A DNA stretch of 64,000 nucleotides. Origin: Deltaproteobacteria bacterium. Lineage in GTDB: Bacteria; Desulfobacterota; Deferrimicrobia; Deferrimicrobiales; Deferrimicrobiaceae. Made by a program: the position numbers and the translations under genes. This document shows positions 17,789 through 26,056 of the stretch, piece after piece. The DNA lies in NCBI GenBank assembly GCA_021815305.1, contig JAKAHC010000001.1, positions 124,001 to 188,000 of the forward strand, given 5' to 3'. The notes under the pieces were generated by a model. The model worked only from the letters and a program-made list of their open reading frames with translations. It did not search any database and was not told the origin of the DNA. Numbering within the stretch: position 1 is the stretch's first letter; each line of letters begins with the position of its first letter.

Positions 17789-17816
17789 ATCATAACCATT
17801 GCATAATGGATGTCAA
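17789..17816 (-). promoter_or_regulatory. Sigma-70 promoter of the XRE-pilMNOPQ operon
   Basis: On the minus strand a perfect TTGACA -35 (17811-17816) and a TATGAT -10 (17789-17794) are separated by 16 bases in an AT-rich intergenic region. The first gene starts about 60 bases downstream. This is the best sigma-70 match noticed in the window. Confidence 0.8.
17796..17809. promoter_or_regulatory. Inverted repeat in the promoter spacer (candidate operator)
   Basis: CCATT-GCAT-AATGG lies entirely between the -35 and -10 elements of the XRE-pilM promoter. Arms are 5 bp and the 4-base centre is not symmetric. This is a classical repressor position. Confidence 0.45.
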
Positions 17817-17843
17817 GATATTTTCAACTTACATCTAATGAGA

Positions 17844-17853
17844 CATAATTATG
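17844..17853. promoter_or_regulatory. Second palindrome upstream of the XRE-pilM promoter
   Basis: A perfect 10-bp palindrome, CATAATTATG, lies about 28 bases upstream of the -35 element and just after the stop of the sigma-54 regulator gene. It shares the CATAAT core with the spacer repeat, so the two could be paired operators. Confidence 0.35.
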
Positions 17854-17861
17854 CTAAATTA

Positions 17862-19259
17862 TCACCCGCGGATCCCGTACTCCTTCGCCTTGTACAACAG
17901 CGCCGGGTGGCTGATGCCCAACAGTTCCGCCGCACGGGGGCGGCTCCCCGCCGTCCGTTCCAGCGCCATCCCGATCAGCTGCCGCTCCAGCTCCCGCACG
18001 GCGGCCTTCAGGTCCGGCCTTTCGGAGGATATCGGGATGCTCAGGATCTGCCTGGGCCCTTCACCCTTTCCTTCCTCTCCTCCCGTCCCTTGCCTCCATA
18101 TCGAGAGCAATTCCTCTTTCGAAATTTCCCTGCCGGAACCGAGCAACGCGCACCGCTCCATCAGGTTTTTCAGTTCCCGCACGTTCCCCCGCCACTCGTA
18201 TGTCGCCAACACGGCGTGGGTTTCCTCCGCGAGAGCCCGTTCCTCCTTCTGGTATTTCGCGCAGAACTTCCCGAGGAAATCCCGCGCAAGGAGAGGGATA
18301 TCCCCCGGGCGTTTCCGAAGAGGCGGAACGTGGATGCGGATGACATTCAGGCGATCGTACAGGTCTTCCCGGAACTTCCCGGATCCCGTCTCCTCCTCCA
18401 GCATGCGCGCGGTGGCGGCGACGATCCGCACGTTGACCTTCCGGGTTTCCTTGTCCCCGAGGCGGCGCACCTCTCCCTCCTGAAGGAACCGGAGAAGTTT
18501 CGCCTGCAGCTGCGGCGGGAGTTCCCCGACCTCGTCAAGGAGCAGCGTTCCGCCGTTCGCCTCCTCGATCAGCCCGGCCCGATCCGTCTTCGCCTCCGTG
18601 AACGCACCCTTCCGGTACCCGAACAGCTCGCTTTCCAGCAACGTCTCCGGAATGGCCCCGCAGTTCACGGCGATGAACGGCTTCCCCCGGCGGCGGCTCG
18701 AGAAGTGGAGCATCCTGGCGACCAGTTCCTTGCCCGTACCCCTCTCCCCGGTAACGAGCACCGTGGCGTCGTAATCCTTCACCTTCCCGACGGTCAGTAC
18801 GACCTCTTCCATTTCCTTGCTGGTATACAGCAGGTCTTCGGCCCGAAGGGTTTTCTCGATCTCCCTGCGAAGGTACTCGTTTTCGGTCATAAGCTTTTCC
18901 CGCTCGGAAGCCTTCCGCAGCGTGAGGAGAATCTCGTCGCTCATGAACGGCTTGGAGATGTAGTCGTACGCGCCCAGCTTCATCGCCTCGACCGCGGTCT
19001 CCACGGTCCCGAAAGCCGACATCATGATCACGGTCCCGGGAATTTTCTTCGCCGTGATCTCCCGGAGCAGATCAAGTCCCCCCATCACCGGCATCCGAAG
19101 GTCACAGAGGAGGAAATCGAACCGATCGACGGCCAGGATCTCAAGGGCATCCCGGCCGTCCGCCGCCTGCCGGACATGGTACCCCTCCGCGGCGAGAATC
19201 CTCGACAGGGCATCCCGCAGGGAGGCCTCGTCGTCCACCACCAGGATGCGGTCAGCCAT
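17862..19259 (-). CDS. NtrC-family response regulator (sigma-54 dependent)
   Basis: 465 aa. The receiver domain has the acidic pocket DDE (9-11), phosphorylation Asp 53 (LLCDLRMP) and KPF. The AAA+ domain has Walker A GERGTGKE (171-178), a sigma-54 contact loop that reads GAFTEA (218-223) instead of the usual GAFTGA, and Walker B GGTLLLDEVGE. A Fis-type HTH closes the protein (RAAELLGISHPALLYKAKEYGI). It overlaps the histidine kinase gene by 8 bases, so the two form a two-component pair. Target genes are not proven; the neighbouring pilin and pilMNOPQ genes are candidates. Confidence 0.93.
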   Translation of the reverse strand: MADRILVVDDEASLRDALSRILAAEGYHVRQAADGRDALEILAVDRFDFLLCDLRMPVMGGLDLLREITAKKIPGTVIMMSAFGTVETAVEAMKLGAYDYISKPFMSDEILLTLRKASEREKLMTENEYLRREIEKTLRAEDLLYTSKEMEEVVLTVGKVKDYDATVLVTGERGTGKELVARMLHFSSRRRGKPFIAVNCGAIPETLLESELFGYRKGAFTEAKTDRAGLIEEANGGTLLLDEVGELPPQLQAKLLRFLQEGEVRRLGDKETRKVNVRIVAATARMLEEETGSGKFREDLYDRLNVIRIHVPPLRKRPGDIPLLARDFLGKFCAKYQKEERALAEETHAVLATYEWRGNVRELKNLMERCALLGSGREISKEELLSIWRQGTGGEEGKGEGPRQILSIPISSERPDLKAAVRELERQLIGMALERTAGSRPRAAELLGISHPALLYKAKEYGIRG

Positions 19260-20832
19260 CGTCCCTCCCTCCCGTTTCGGCAAGCGGTTCCCGCCGCGCC
19301 ACCGGCAGGACGACCGTGAAGGTCGCGCCCTTCCCTTCTTCGCTTTCCACCCGGATCTCTCCGCCGACTCCCTCGACGAGGGTCCGGGAAACCGAAAGAC
19401 CAAGCCCCGTCCCCTTTCCAGGTTCCTTGGTCGTGTAAAACGGATCGAACACCAGAGGAAGATTCTCCGGCGAAATGCCGCCCCCCGTGTCGGACACGCA
19501 GAGCGCAACCCCCTGGCCCGCCCCCACTCCCGACGCCCTCAGCGGGGTGCTGTCCCATCCCGGCGGATCGCCCGCCCGCCGCCGCAGCGCACGCCGCCCC
19601 CCCGGGCTCCAGGCGTCCATTACCCACGTGCGGACCGTCAAGCGCCCCCGTCCCTGCATCGCATCCACGGCGTTGATGACGAGGTTGAGGAAAACCTGGC
19701 GAAAACGGTCCTCGAGAATCGCGGCCCGGGGGACATCGCCGCATTCCAGGTGGACCTCCACGCCGCGGAAGAGATTCCGGTAGGAGAGCATCTCCACCGA
19801 TTCCCGCGCCACCGCATTCATGTCCGTGGAGCCTTTTCGCGCGCCTCCCGGCGAGGCGACGGAGAGGAGCCCCCGTACGATGTTCTCCATTTTTCCCGTT
19901 TCCTCGACGAGCTTCGCGAGGCACTCCTCCACCTCGCCGGCGGGCGGGCGGTGCCGCAGCAGGTGCTCCGCATATCCCCGGATCGCCATGAGGGGGTTCC
20001 CCACCTCGTGCGCCACGCCTGCGGCCAGTCGCCCCACGGTCGCCAGTTTCTCCGAACGGAACGTCTCCTGCTCGGACCGGCGGAGGCGCTCCTGCGCCTC
20101 CAGGATCCCGTCCACCATCTTGTTGAAGGACGCGGCAAGTTGCCCCAACTCGTTCCCCTCCGCGACCTCGACCCTCAGGGCGTAATCCCCGGCGGCGATC
20201 TTCTCCGAAACCGCCGCCAGCCTTCGCACCGGCGAGATGACGGTCCGGTCCAGGAGGAAACCCCCGAAAAAAACAAGGATCGCAACATCGATCACGGCAA
20301 GGACGACGGTGACGTTCACCAAAGTCCCGACCTCGCTCGCCAGCCCCGGAGAGTGGAACCGGATCCGGATCCCGCGGGGAACGTCCGCGCCGTGCCGTCC
20401 GATCGCCGCACCGTAAGGAGAGAACGGGAGAGTGACGTCGACGGTCGGGTACACCGAAAGGAGAAAGAAGGCCCGGCGTCCCACGGGGACCACGGAAGGC
20501 ACCCCGTCGGGGGGACCCTCCGGCAGGAGAGCGATCTGCCGGATGTAGGGAGAAAGGGAACCGGCGAACCTCGATGGAGGAAACGCGGAGGGAACCTTGC
20601 CGTTCGCGGATTCCCTCTCCACCGCCCAGCGAACCACTTCCGCGACGGAAATCCCCGCCTCCACGTGGCGCCGTTCCAGGGTGACTTCCACGACTTTCAG
20701 GGCGAAGACCGCCAGGAGGGAAAGAGAGGCGGTTGCCACGAACGCCAGTTGCAGCACGACCCCGGCGCGGATCGACAGAGGCCGGCGAAAGCTCGCCCAT
20801 CGGCGAGGGAAGAGCTTTGACTCTGACGTCAC
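19252..20832 (-). CDS. Membrane sensor histidine kinase
   Basis: 526 aa. TM1 lies at about 23-48, a periplasmic sensor at about 50-167, TM2 at about 168-195, and HAMP at about 196-248. The H-box GVAHEVGNPLMAI carries phospho-accepting His 275. The ATPase domain has N-box FLNLVINAVDAM, G1 DTGGGI, F-box FDPFYTTK and G2 GTGLGLS. An Arg/Pro-rich insertion lies between the N-box and G1. The start is taken as GTG 20832, with no clear Shine-Dalgarno. It is the partner of the downstream sigma-54 regulator, a PilS/PilR-like or NtrB/NtrC-like pair, and is divergent from the HAMP-like protein with only 38 bases between. Confidence 0.92.
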   Translation of the reverse strand: MTSESKLFPRRWASFRRPLSIRAGVVLQLAFVATASLSLLAVFALKVVEVTLERRHVEAGISVAEVVRWAVERESANGKVPSAFPPSRFAGSLSPYIRQIALLPEGPPDGVPSVVPVGRRAFFLLSVYPTVDVTLPFSPYGAAIGRHGADVPRGIRIRFHSPGLASEVGTLVNVTVVLAVIDVAILVFFGGFLLDRTVISPVRRLAAVSEKIAAGDYALRVEVAEGNELGQLAASFNKMVDGILEAQERLRRSEQETFRSEKLATVGRLAAGVAHEVGNPLMAIRGYAEHLLRHRPPAGEVEECLAKLVEETGKMENIVRGLLSVASPGGARKGSTDMNAVARESVEMLSYRNLFRGVEVHLECGDVPRAAILEDRFRQVFLNLVINAVDAMQGRGRLTVRTWVMDAWSPGGRRALRRRAGDPPGWDSTPLRASGVGAGQGVALCVSDTGGGISPENLPLVFDPFYTTKEPGKGTGLGLSVSRTLVEGVGGEIRVESEEGKGATFTVVLPVARREPLAETGGRDDG

Positions 20833-20870
20833 GCGGATTAGAATAGCAAAAAAGGGAGGGGGAGGCGAAC

Positions 20871-21350
20871 GTGAGTCCCAGGGAGGATCGGCGCAGCACG
20901 AGGTTCGTCGACCGGACGTTTCAGCTCGGACTGGCATTTCGCCTGTTCCTGGTCCTCGCCGCCTTTTTCGGGATGGGCATCGCCCTGGTCTTCGCTCCTT
21001 CCGCCTACATCCTGATGACGAACAACGACCTGAAATCCCTCGGGGACGCCGCCGCCGAATTCCTCATCCTCCACAAGCGCATCTGGGTCGCGTGGATCTT
21101 CAGTTTCGCCGGCGTCTTCGTCTACACCCTGATCCTGAGCCACCGGATCGCCGGCCCGGTCCACCGCATCAACGAAGTGCTCCGGCAGTTGCTCCGGGAC
21201 GAGTACCCGTCGAACGTGCGATTCCGGAAATCCGACTTTTTCCAATCCACGACGGACCTCCTGGAACAGGTGGCGAAAAAGTACGGGAAGTCCCCCGCGG
21301 CGGCGGCGGGAACGCCCATGGAAGCCCCGCCGGGGACGAAGGGATCATGA
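20871..21350 (+). CDS. Two-helix membrane protein with HAMP-like segment
   Basis: 159 aa. Hydrophobic helices lie at about 22-48 (LFLVLAAFFGMGIALVFAPS) and 70-92 (IWVAWIFSFAGVFVYTLIL). They are followed by a HAMP-like stretch (HRIAGPVHRINEVLRQLL, about 93-115) and a charged tail ending Pro/Ala-rich. It has no kinase or methyl-accepting domain, so it resembles the membrane stem of a receptor. The GTG start has a very strong GGGAGGGGGAGG ribosome site. Its stop overlaps the ATG of the minor pilin, and it is divergent from the histidine kinase. It could modulate that kinase or the pilin; neither is shown. Confidence 0.75.
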   Translation: MSPREDRRSTRFVDRTFQLGLAFRLFLVLAAFFGMGIALVFAPSAYILMTNNDLKSLGDAAAEFLILHKRIWVAWIFSFAGVFVYTLILSHRIAGPVHRINEVLRQLLRDEYPSNVRFRKSDFFQSTTDLLEQVAKKYGKSPAAAAGTPMEAPPGTKGS

Positions 21351-21790
21351 TGCGCCGTCCAGGGGCGCGGCGCGCGCCCGCCGCCTCGCGAGTCGCCCGG
21401 AACTGCCGGCGGCGGGGCAGGCGGGGGTTCACGCTCATCGAGATCGCCATCGTGTTGACGATCATCGGCATCCTCGCCGCGATGGCCGTCGTCAGCTACC
21501 GCTGGATGGTGGACAAGGCACGGATGACGCAGGCCAAGACGGTGCTGCAGCACCTTGTCAAGACGGAAACGGTCTACTACAGCAACCACGACAGGTACAC
21601 GGACAACGTCACCCTGCTGGACTTCGACCCGGTGAAGTACAACTACTACCAGGTCTCCGTGGCGCTGGACAACGCCGCGCAGGACTTCACGGGGACCGCT
21701 ACAGGCATCGGGCCCATGGCGGGGGACCGCTGGTACGTGACCAGGGACAACAACCCGTACCAGGACAACACTTCGCCCTTCTTCAGATAG
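21347..21790 (+). CDS. Type IV pilin-like protein with long basic leader
   Basis: 147 aa. A 27-residue arginine-rich leader precedes the prepilin cleavage site G/FTLIEIAIVLTIIGILAAMAV, with the conserved Glu at mature position 5. The leader is long compared with the 5-13 residues usual for type IVa pilins. The short C-terminal head is aromatic-rich (TVYYSNHDRYTDN, KYNYYQVSV). The start is one of two adjacent ATG codons overlapping the previous stop. It probably encodes a minor pilin or pseudopilin processed by the convergent prepilin peptidase gene, whose 3' end overlaps this one by 8 bases. Confidence 0.88.
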   Translation: MMRRPGARRAPAASRVARNCRRRGRRGFTLIEIAIVLTIIGILAAMAVVSYRWMVDKARMTQAKTVLQHLVKTETVYYSNHDRYTDNVTLLDFDPVKYNYYQVSVALDNAAQDFTGTATGIGPMAGDRWYVTRDNNPYQDNTSPFFR

Positions 21791-22529
21791 GGATCGCCCC
21801 CCAGAACCATTCCCCCAGATACCTGGCCAGCAGGGCCGCGACGCACAGGTACGGGCCGAAAGGGATGGCGGTCTTCAACCCTTCCTTCCCTCCCCGCATC
21901 GCCACCAGTCCGCCCGCCACGCCGAGGAGCGCCCCGAAGAAGATCGTGGCCACCACGCCGCGCCACCCCAGGAATGCGCCGATCATCGCGATCAGCTTGA
22001 TGTCGCCGCCGCCCATTCCTTCGATGCCCCGGACCTTCTCGTACAGGAACGCCGTGCCGTAAAGGATCCCCCCTCCGAGGAAGGCGCCGCCAAGACTGCC
22101 CTTCCAGTCGCCCCCCGGCAGGAACGAGAGGAGAACCCCCGCGGCAAGCCCTCCCAGGGAAAGCTCATCCGGGATGATCCTGTGGTCGACGTCTATGAAT
22201 GCGACCGGCACCAGCAGGGAGAAGAAGAGGAGGTCGCGCAGCAGGGGGCCCCCGACCCCGTCATGGAGAAAGATCAGGAGATAGCCAATCCCCGTCAGCG
22301 CCTCGACCGCAGGGTATCTCCATGAGATCGGCATGCCGCATCCCGCGCACCTGCCGCGAAGGAGGAGGAAGCTCACCAGGGGCAGGTTTTCCCAAGGCCG
22401 GATGGCTCGGCCGCACACCGTACACCGGGATCCCGGAGAAACGATCGACTCTCCCCGGGGAAGGCGGTGGATCACCACGTTCAGAAAGCTCCCGGCGCAC
22501 GCTCCGAAAAGGAACGCCGCCGCCGTCAT
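21783..22529 (-). CDS. pilD: Prepilin peptidase / N-methyltransferase
   Basis: 248 aa multi-pass inner-membrane enzyme that removes prepilin leaders and methylates the new N-terminus. The cytoplasmic domain has the paired CxxC motifs (SRCTVCGRA, GRCAGCGMPISW). The two catalytic aspartates are visible in IDVDHRIIPDE and GMGGGDIKL. It starts MTAAAFLFGACAGSFLNVVIHRLPRGES, the family N-terminus; its ATG overlaps the GT4 stop. Confidence 0.95.
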   Translation of the reverse strand: MTAAAFLFGACAGSFLNVVIHRLPRGESIVSPGSRCTVCGRAIRPWENLPLVSFLLLRGRCAGCGMPISWRYPAVEALTGIGYLLIFLHDGVGGPLLRDLLFFSLLVPVAFIDVDHRIIPDELSLGGLAAGVLLSFLPGGDWKGSLGGAFLGGGILYGTAFLYEKVRGIEGMGGGDIKLIAMIGAFLGWRGVVATIFFGALLGVAGGLVAMRGGKEGLKTAIPFGPYLCVAALLARYLGEWFWGAIPI

Positions 22530-23722
22530 CGGCCCCAACCGGAGAACCCCTTCCCGGCCAACAGCTCCGCGTACAGACGCTCCTGCTTGCGCACCATCCC
22601 GTCCTGGTCGAATTCCCGCAGAAGCCACTCCCGGCGTCTACCGGTTTGCAACCGGAGGCGGCCCGTGAGGATGTCGGCCACACCGCGGGAAAGCGATTCC
22701 ACGTCCCCCGGCGGCGCCAGCACCCCGTCCGATCCGTGATCCACGATCTCCTTCGTGCCGTCGACCGCCGTGGCGACCACGGGGACGCCCGCGATCATCG
22801 CCTGGGGAACGACCTTCGGGAGGCCTTCCCAGCGGGAGGTGAGGAGGAATACGTCGAGGGCCGCAAGGAGGTCCGGCACCTCCGGCCTCCACCCCGGGAA
22901 GGAGAACCGCTCCGCGAGTCCCGCCGCCGCCGCGGCCCGTTCGGTTTCCCGCCGCAACTCCCCGTCCCCCACCATCACGAAGCGGACGCCGGCAACCTCG
23001 CGCGCCACGCGGCGTGCCGTCTCGACGAAATCGAGAGGAGCCTTCTGTCGCTTGAAAACGGCGACGGTCCCGACCACCCTTTCCCCTTCGGCGGCGCCGA
23101 CGATCCTTCTTCCCCTCTCCCGGGATCCGTGGAGGAACCTCTCCGTGTCGAACCCGCTCCGTATGAGGCGGCACCGTTCCCGCGAGAAGAGCCCCTCCCT
23201 TTCCCCCAGGCGGACGTTCTCTTCCGACACGGCGACGTACGCATCCGTCCAGCGGGAGGCCAGCCGCTCCGCGGCCACGTAGGAAGCGCGCAAGGGAAGG
23301 AATTGGCCGTCGTGGAAACCGAACCCGTGGATCGTGTGGACGACGACATCCGCCCCGGCCGCGCGCGCCGCCGCCCTCCCGAGGATCCCCGCCTTGGAGC
23401 TGTGGGTGTGCACGACCAGCGGTCTTCCTGCGGCCTTCCGCTTCTCCGCCCGGAGCATGGCCCGCAGGGCGAGAAACGCCTTCACATCGGGTACGGGGCG
23501 CACTTCCCGGACAAGATCGTCCACATGGGAAAGCCGCAGGGACGGGATCCCCGATGCGCGTTCGTCGAGCATGCCCCCGCGGCCCGCGATCAGGACGCGA
23601 TCGAACCTCCGGGGATCCAGCGACGCGACGGTGTGAAGCGTGTTCTCCTGCGCGCCACCCCACTCCAACAGGGTGATGATGTGGACCACCGTGGCGCGGG
23701 CGTCCACCCCCCCCCCGTTCAC
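22526..23722 (-). CDS. Glycosyltransferase family 4
   Basis: 398 aa GT-B enzyme. The N-terminal Rossmann domain starts VVHIITLLEWGGAQENTL; the C-terminal domain has VGTVAVFKRQKAPLDF, FVMVGDGELR and the donor-site region LTSRWEGLPKVVPQAMIAG, typical of GT4 enzymes using UDP- or GDP-sugars. The GTG at 23722 overlaps the previous stop and has GGGAG. It lies between a FAD protein and pilD in a run linked to lipid-carried glycan synthesis. Its sugar is unknown. Confidence 0.92.
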   Translation of the reverse strand: MNGGGVDARATVVHIITLLEWGGAQENTLHTVASLDPRRFDRVLIAGRGGMLDERASGIPSLRLSHVDDLVREVRPVPDVKAFLALRAMLRAEKRKAAGRPLVVHTHSSKAGILGRAAARAAGADVVVHTIHGFGFHDGQFLPLRASYVAAERLASRWTDAYVAVSEENVRLGEREGLFSRERCRLIRSGFDTERFLHGSRERGRRIVGAAEGERVVGTVAVFKRQKAPLDFVETARRVAREVAGVRFVMVGDGELRRETERAAAAAGLAERFSFPGWRPEVPDLLAALDVFLLTSRWEGLPKVVPQAMIAGVPVVATAVDGTKEIVDHGSDGVLAPPGDVESLSRGVADILTGRLRLQTGRRREWLLREFDQDGMVRKQERLYAELLAGKGFSGWGR

Positions 23723-25038
23723 GCACCATCTCCCTTCACCGAACGAAGGACCGCGCCCGCCGTGCGGATCCCGTCGGCCATGGAGGCTTCCATTCCGTTG
23801 TAGTCCCAGGAACCGTACCGCCCCGCCGTGAAGATCCCCCGCCGTGCGAGTCGCTCCCGCACTTCCCTGACCGCCCCCTCCCGCGCGTGGTCGAACACCA
23901 CGTAAGCCGGGTCGAGCATCACGGGCACCGCCGCATCGGGCTCCTGTCCCCTGCGGAGCACGCCCATCCGTTCCAGGTGCTTCACCGCGGCGCGGATCTC
24001 CCCGCGGACGTCCACCCTCGCTCCCGAGGGGAAACTTTTCTCGACGAAGAGGGAAGCGCCGCCTTTCGGAGACGCGGACGAAGACACGTTCGACAAAAAG
24101 CCCGCGCGGAAGAACGGATACGACCGCTCGGGGACGTAGACCCAGTGGCCAAGGGTCGCCGCGGGGTTGCGTACCCCGAGGTTTACGGAGAGGACCTTGA
24201 CCCAGCGCAGTTTCCCCGCCGCGAGGCGGACCGCGGAGGGGACCGGCGCACAGGCTCGCACGAGGCGGTCGAGCGGAGCGGTCGAAAGGACGGCGTCGTA
24301 TCGGATCCTTTCCCCTCCCGCGGACCAGGCGACCTTCTTTTTCGTGTCGATCCGGACGATCTCCGTGCCGAGCCGCAGCCGGTCCTTCAGGGGGGCTGCG
24401 AGGGTCCGCACGAGGGATCCCATCCCGCCGGATCGGGGGTAGAGAAACGACGGGTTGTACCCCATTCCCGTCCGGGTCTCCCCGCGGGCGCCGGCGAGGA
24501 TTTCCTGGAAAGCGGGGACGGGGACGGACCAGGAAGTCCACTCGTATCCCATGTCCCGGAGCGGCGTGCGCCACATCTTCCGGTTGTACGGGAAGAAGAA
24601 CTCCCTGCACATCCCCATGCCGAACCGGCGGACCAGCCACTCCCGGAAATTCCTCGGCGCGGGCGATCCGCCGACGGCATCCCGGATCCGCTCGGCGGCA
24701 AAATCGGAGAGACAGCGTGCGACGAGCCTCCTGGAGTGGCCGTGGAGGTTCGCCTGGAACGGGTACGGCGTGACCTTCCCGCGGAGGAACACGCGGGCGT
24801 CGCGGGATACCGTGTCCCAGGAGACTCCCCCCAGGCGAAGGATCCAGTCGCGCATGACGGGATCGGAGAGATGCAGGAAATGCCCGCTCATGTCGAAGAG
24901 GTAATCGCCCGACCGGATCGACCGGCACCACCCGCCCGGTTCGGCTTCCCGTTCGAGGATCAGGAATTCCGCACCGCGGGATGCCAGCGTCCGCCCGGCC
25001 GCAAGTCCCGTGATGCCCCCTCCGATCACGAGGATCAT
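23719..25038 (-). CDS. FAD-dependent oxidoreductase, UDP-galactopyranose-mutase/protoporphyrinogen-oxidase-like
   Basis: 439 aa. The Rossmann dinucleotide motif VIGGGITGLAAGRTL lies at 4-18, followed by EREAEPGGWCRSI and SGHFLHL. The C-terminal FAD segment is FTAGRYGSWDYNGMEASMADGIR. The sequence matches the broad amine-oxidase/UGM-like superfamily often found in surface polysaccharide loci. Location between a polyprenyl-phosphate sugar transferase and a GT4 favours a sugar-modifying role over heme synthesis, but this is inference. Confidence 0.85.
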   Translation of the reverse strand: MILVIGGGITGLAAGRTLASRGAEFLILEREAEPGGWCRSIRSGDYLFDMSGHFLHLSDPVMRDWILRLGGVSWDTVSRDARVFLRGKVTPYPFQANLHGHSRRLVARCLSDFAAERIRDAVGGSPAPRNFREWLVRRFGMGMCREFFFPYNRKMWRTPLRDMGYEWTSWSVPVPAFQEILAGARGETRTGMGYNPSFLYPRSGGMGSLVRTLAAPLKDRLRLGTEIVRIDTKKKVAWSAGGERIRYDAVLSTAPLDRLVRACAPVPSAVRLAAGKLRWVKVLSVNLGVRNPAATLGHWVYVPERSYPFFRAGFLSNVSSSASPKGGASLFVEKSFPSGARVDVRGEIRAAVKHLERMGVLRRGQEPDAAVPVMLDPAYVVFDHAREGAVREVRERLARRGIFTAGRYGSWDYNGMEASMADGIRTAGAVLRSVKGDGA

Positions 25039-25048
25039 GCCGTCCCCC

Positions 25049-26056
25049 CTACAGTCCCATGTCGATCTTCTTGAGCCATGCCCCGATCATGAGAAACAGG
25101 AAGACGATCGACCCATACGCGAAGAACGAGGGGATCGGGGCAAGGTCCATTCCCGCCAGTCCCAGCAACGCCGCCAGGATCGCAGCGACGCAACTTGCGA
25201 TGACCGTCTGGCCCCGGGAAAGTTTCCAGCGGCGCAGCCGCAGACTGAAGTGGTCCCGGCTGCCGGCGAAGATGGAGGCGCCGCGGCGGAACCGCAGGTA
25301 GGAAACGAAGGCGATCTCGAACAGGGGGACGGCGAAGATGGCGAGGGCGGTGATCCACCCGTAGGGATTTTTCACGGTGTAGTCCCCCTCGACGGCAAGC
25401 CCGCCCAGGAGGAAGCCGAGGAGAAGGGAACCGGTGTCGCCCAGGTAGATCTGCGCGGGGGGGCGATTGTACCGAAGGAACCCGAGGAGCGCTCCCACCA
25501 GAGAGAGGCAGAGGATCTCCCCCATCTCGTTCCCCTGCAGGAAGAAGACGAAGGCGAGGAACGCGGACGATACCACCGCCACGCCCGAGGCCAGGCCGTC
25601 CATCACGTCGATCAGGTTGAACCCGTTGGTCATCACGATCATCCAGAGGAAGGTGAGACCGATGCAGACCAAGGGGGGAAACGCCTCGATGCGCACGCGG
25701 ATGCCCGCCTTCAGCATCAGGAACACCGCGATCAACTGGACCAGCAGCTTGATGCGGGGGGAGAGACGGCCGATGTCGTCGATCAGCCCGAGGAGGACGA
25801 CGACCGAAGAGGCCAGGAGCAGCCCGGAAACCTTGTCGCTGAAGTGGAGGAACAGCGCGACGGGGAACAGCACGGAACTGAAGACCACGACCCCCCCCAG
25901 GTAGGCGACGGGTTCCCCGTGGGTCTTCAACTTTCCATCCGGCGCATCGACGATTCCGAATTCTTTCGCCGCGTCCCGGAAAATCGGCGTCAGGTATAGC
26001 GAAAGGAGAAGGGAAAGCAGGAAGGATGCGGCTGCGTAGATGCCCCCGCCGCCCAT
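25049..26056 (-). CDS. Polyprenyl-phosphate sugar-1-phosphate transferase (WecA/MraY family)
   Basis: 335 aa with about ten membrane helices. Family motifs are present: LGLIDDIGRLSP (catalytic Asp pair), TNGFNLIDVMDGLA, PPAQIYLGDTGSLLLG and the C-terminal HFSLRLRRWKLS loop. Such enzymes start lipid-linked glycan synthesis by moving HexNAc-1-P (usually GlcNAc) from UDP to undecaprenyl phosphate. A single murein-type MraY is expected elsewhere in the mur cluster, so this copy is probably for surface glycan or pilin glycan. Its ATG overlaps the ABC permease stop by one base. Confidence 0.92.
   Translation of the reverse strand: MGGGGIYAAASFLLSLLLSLYLTPIFRDAAKEFGIVDAPDGKLKTHGEPVAYLGGVVVFSSVLFPVALFLHFSDKVSGLLLASSVVVLLGLIDDIGRLSPRIKLLVQLIAVFLMLKAGIRVRIEAFPPLVCIGLTFLWMIVMTNGFNLIDVMDGLASGVAVVSSAFLAFVFFLQGNEMGEILCLSLVGALLGFLRYNRPPAQIYLGDTGSLLLGFLLGGLAVEGDYTVKNPYGWITALAIFAVPLFEIAFVSYLRFRRGASIFAGSRDHFSLRLRRWKLSRGQTVIASCVAAILAALLGLAGMDLAPIPSFFAYGSIVFLFLMIGAWLKKIDMGL

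Noticed and set aside
22526-24931. An 801-codon frame joining the GT4 to upstream sequence
   Set aside because: The upstream part is a shadow of the FAD protein gene. The GT4 proper starts at GTG 23722.
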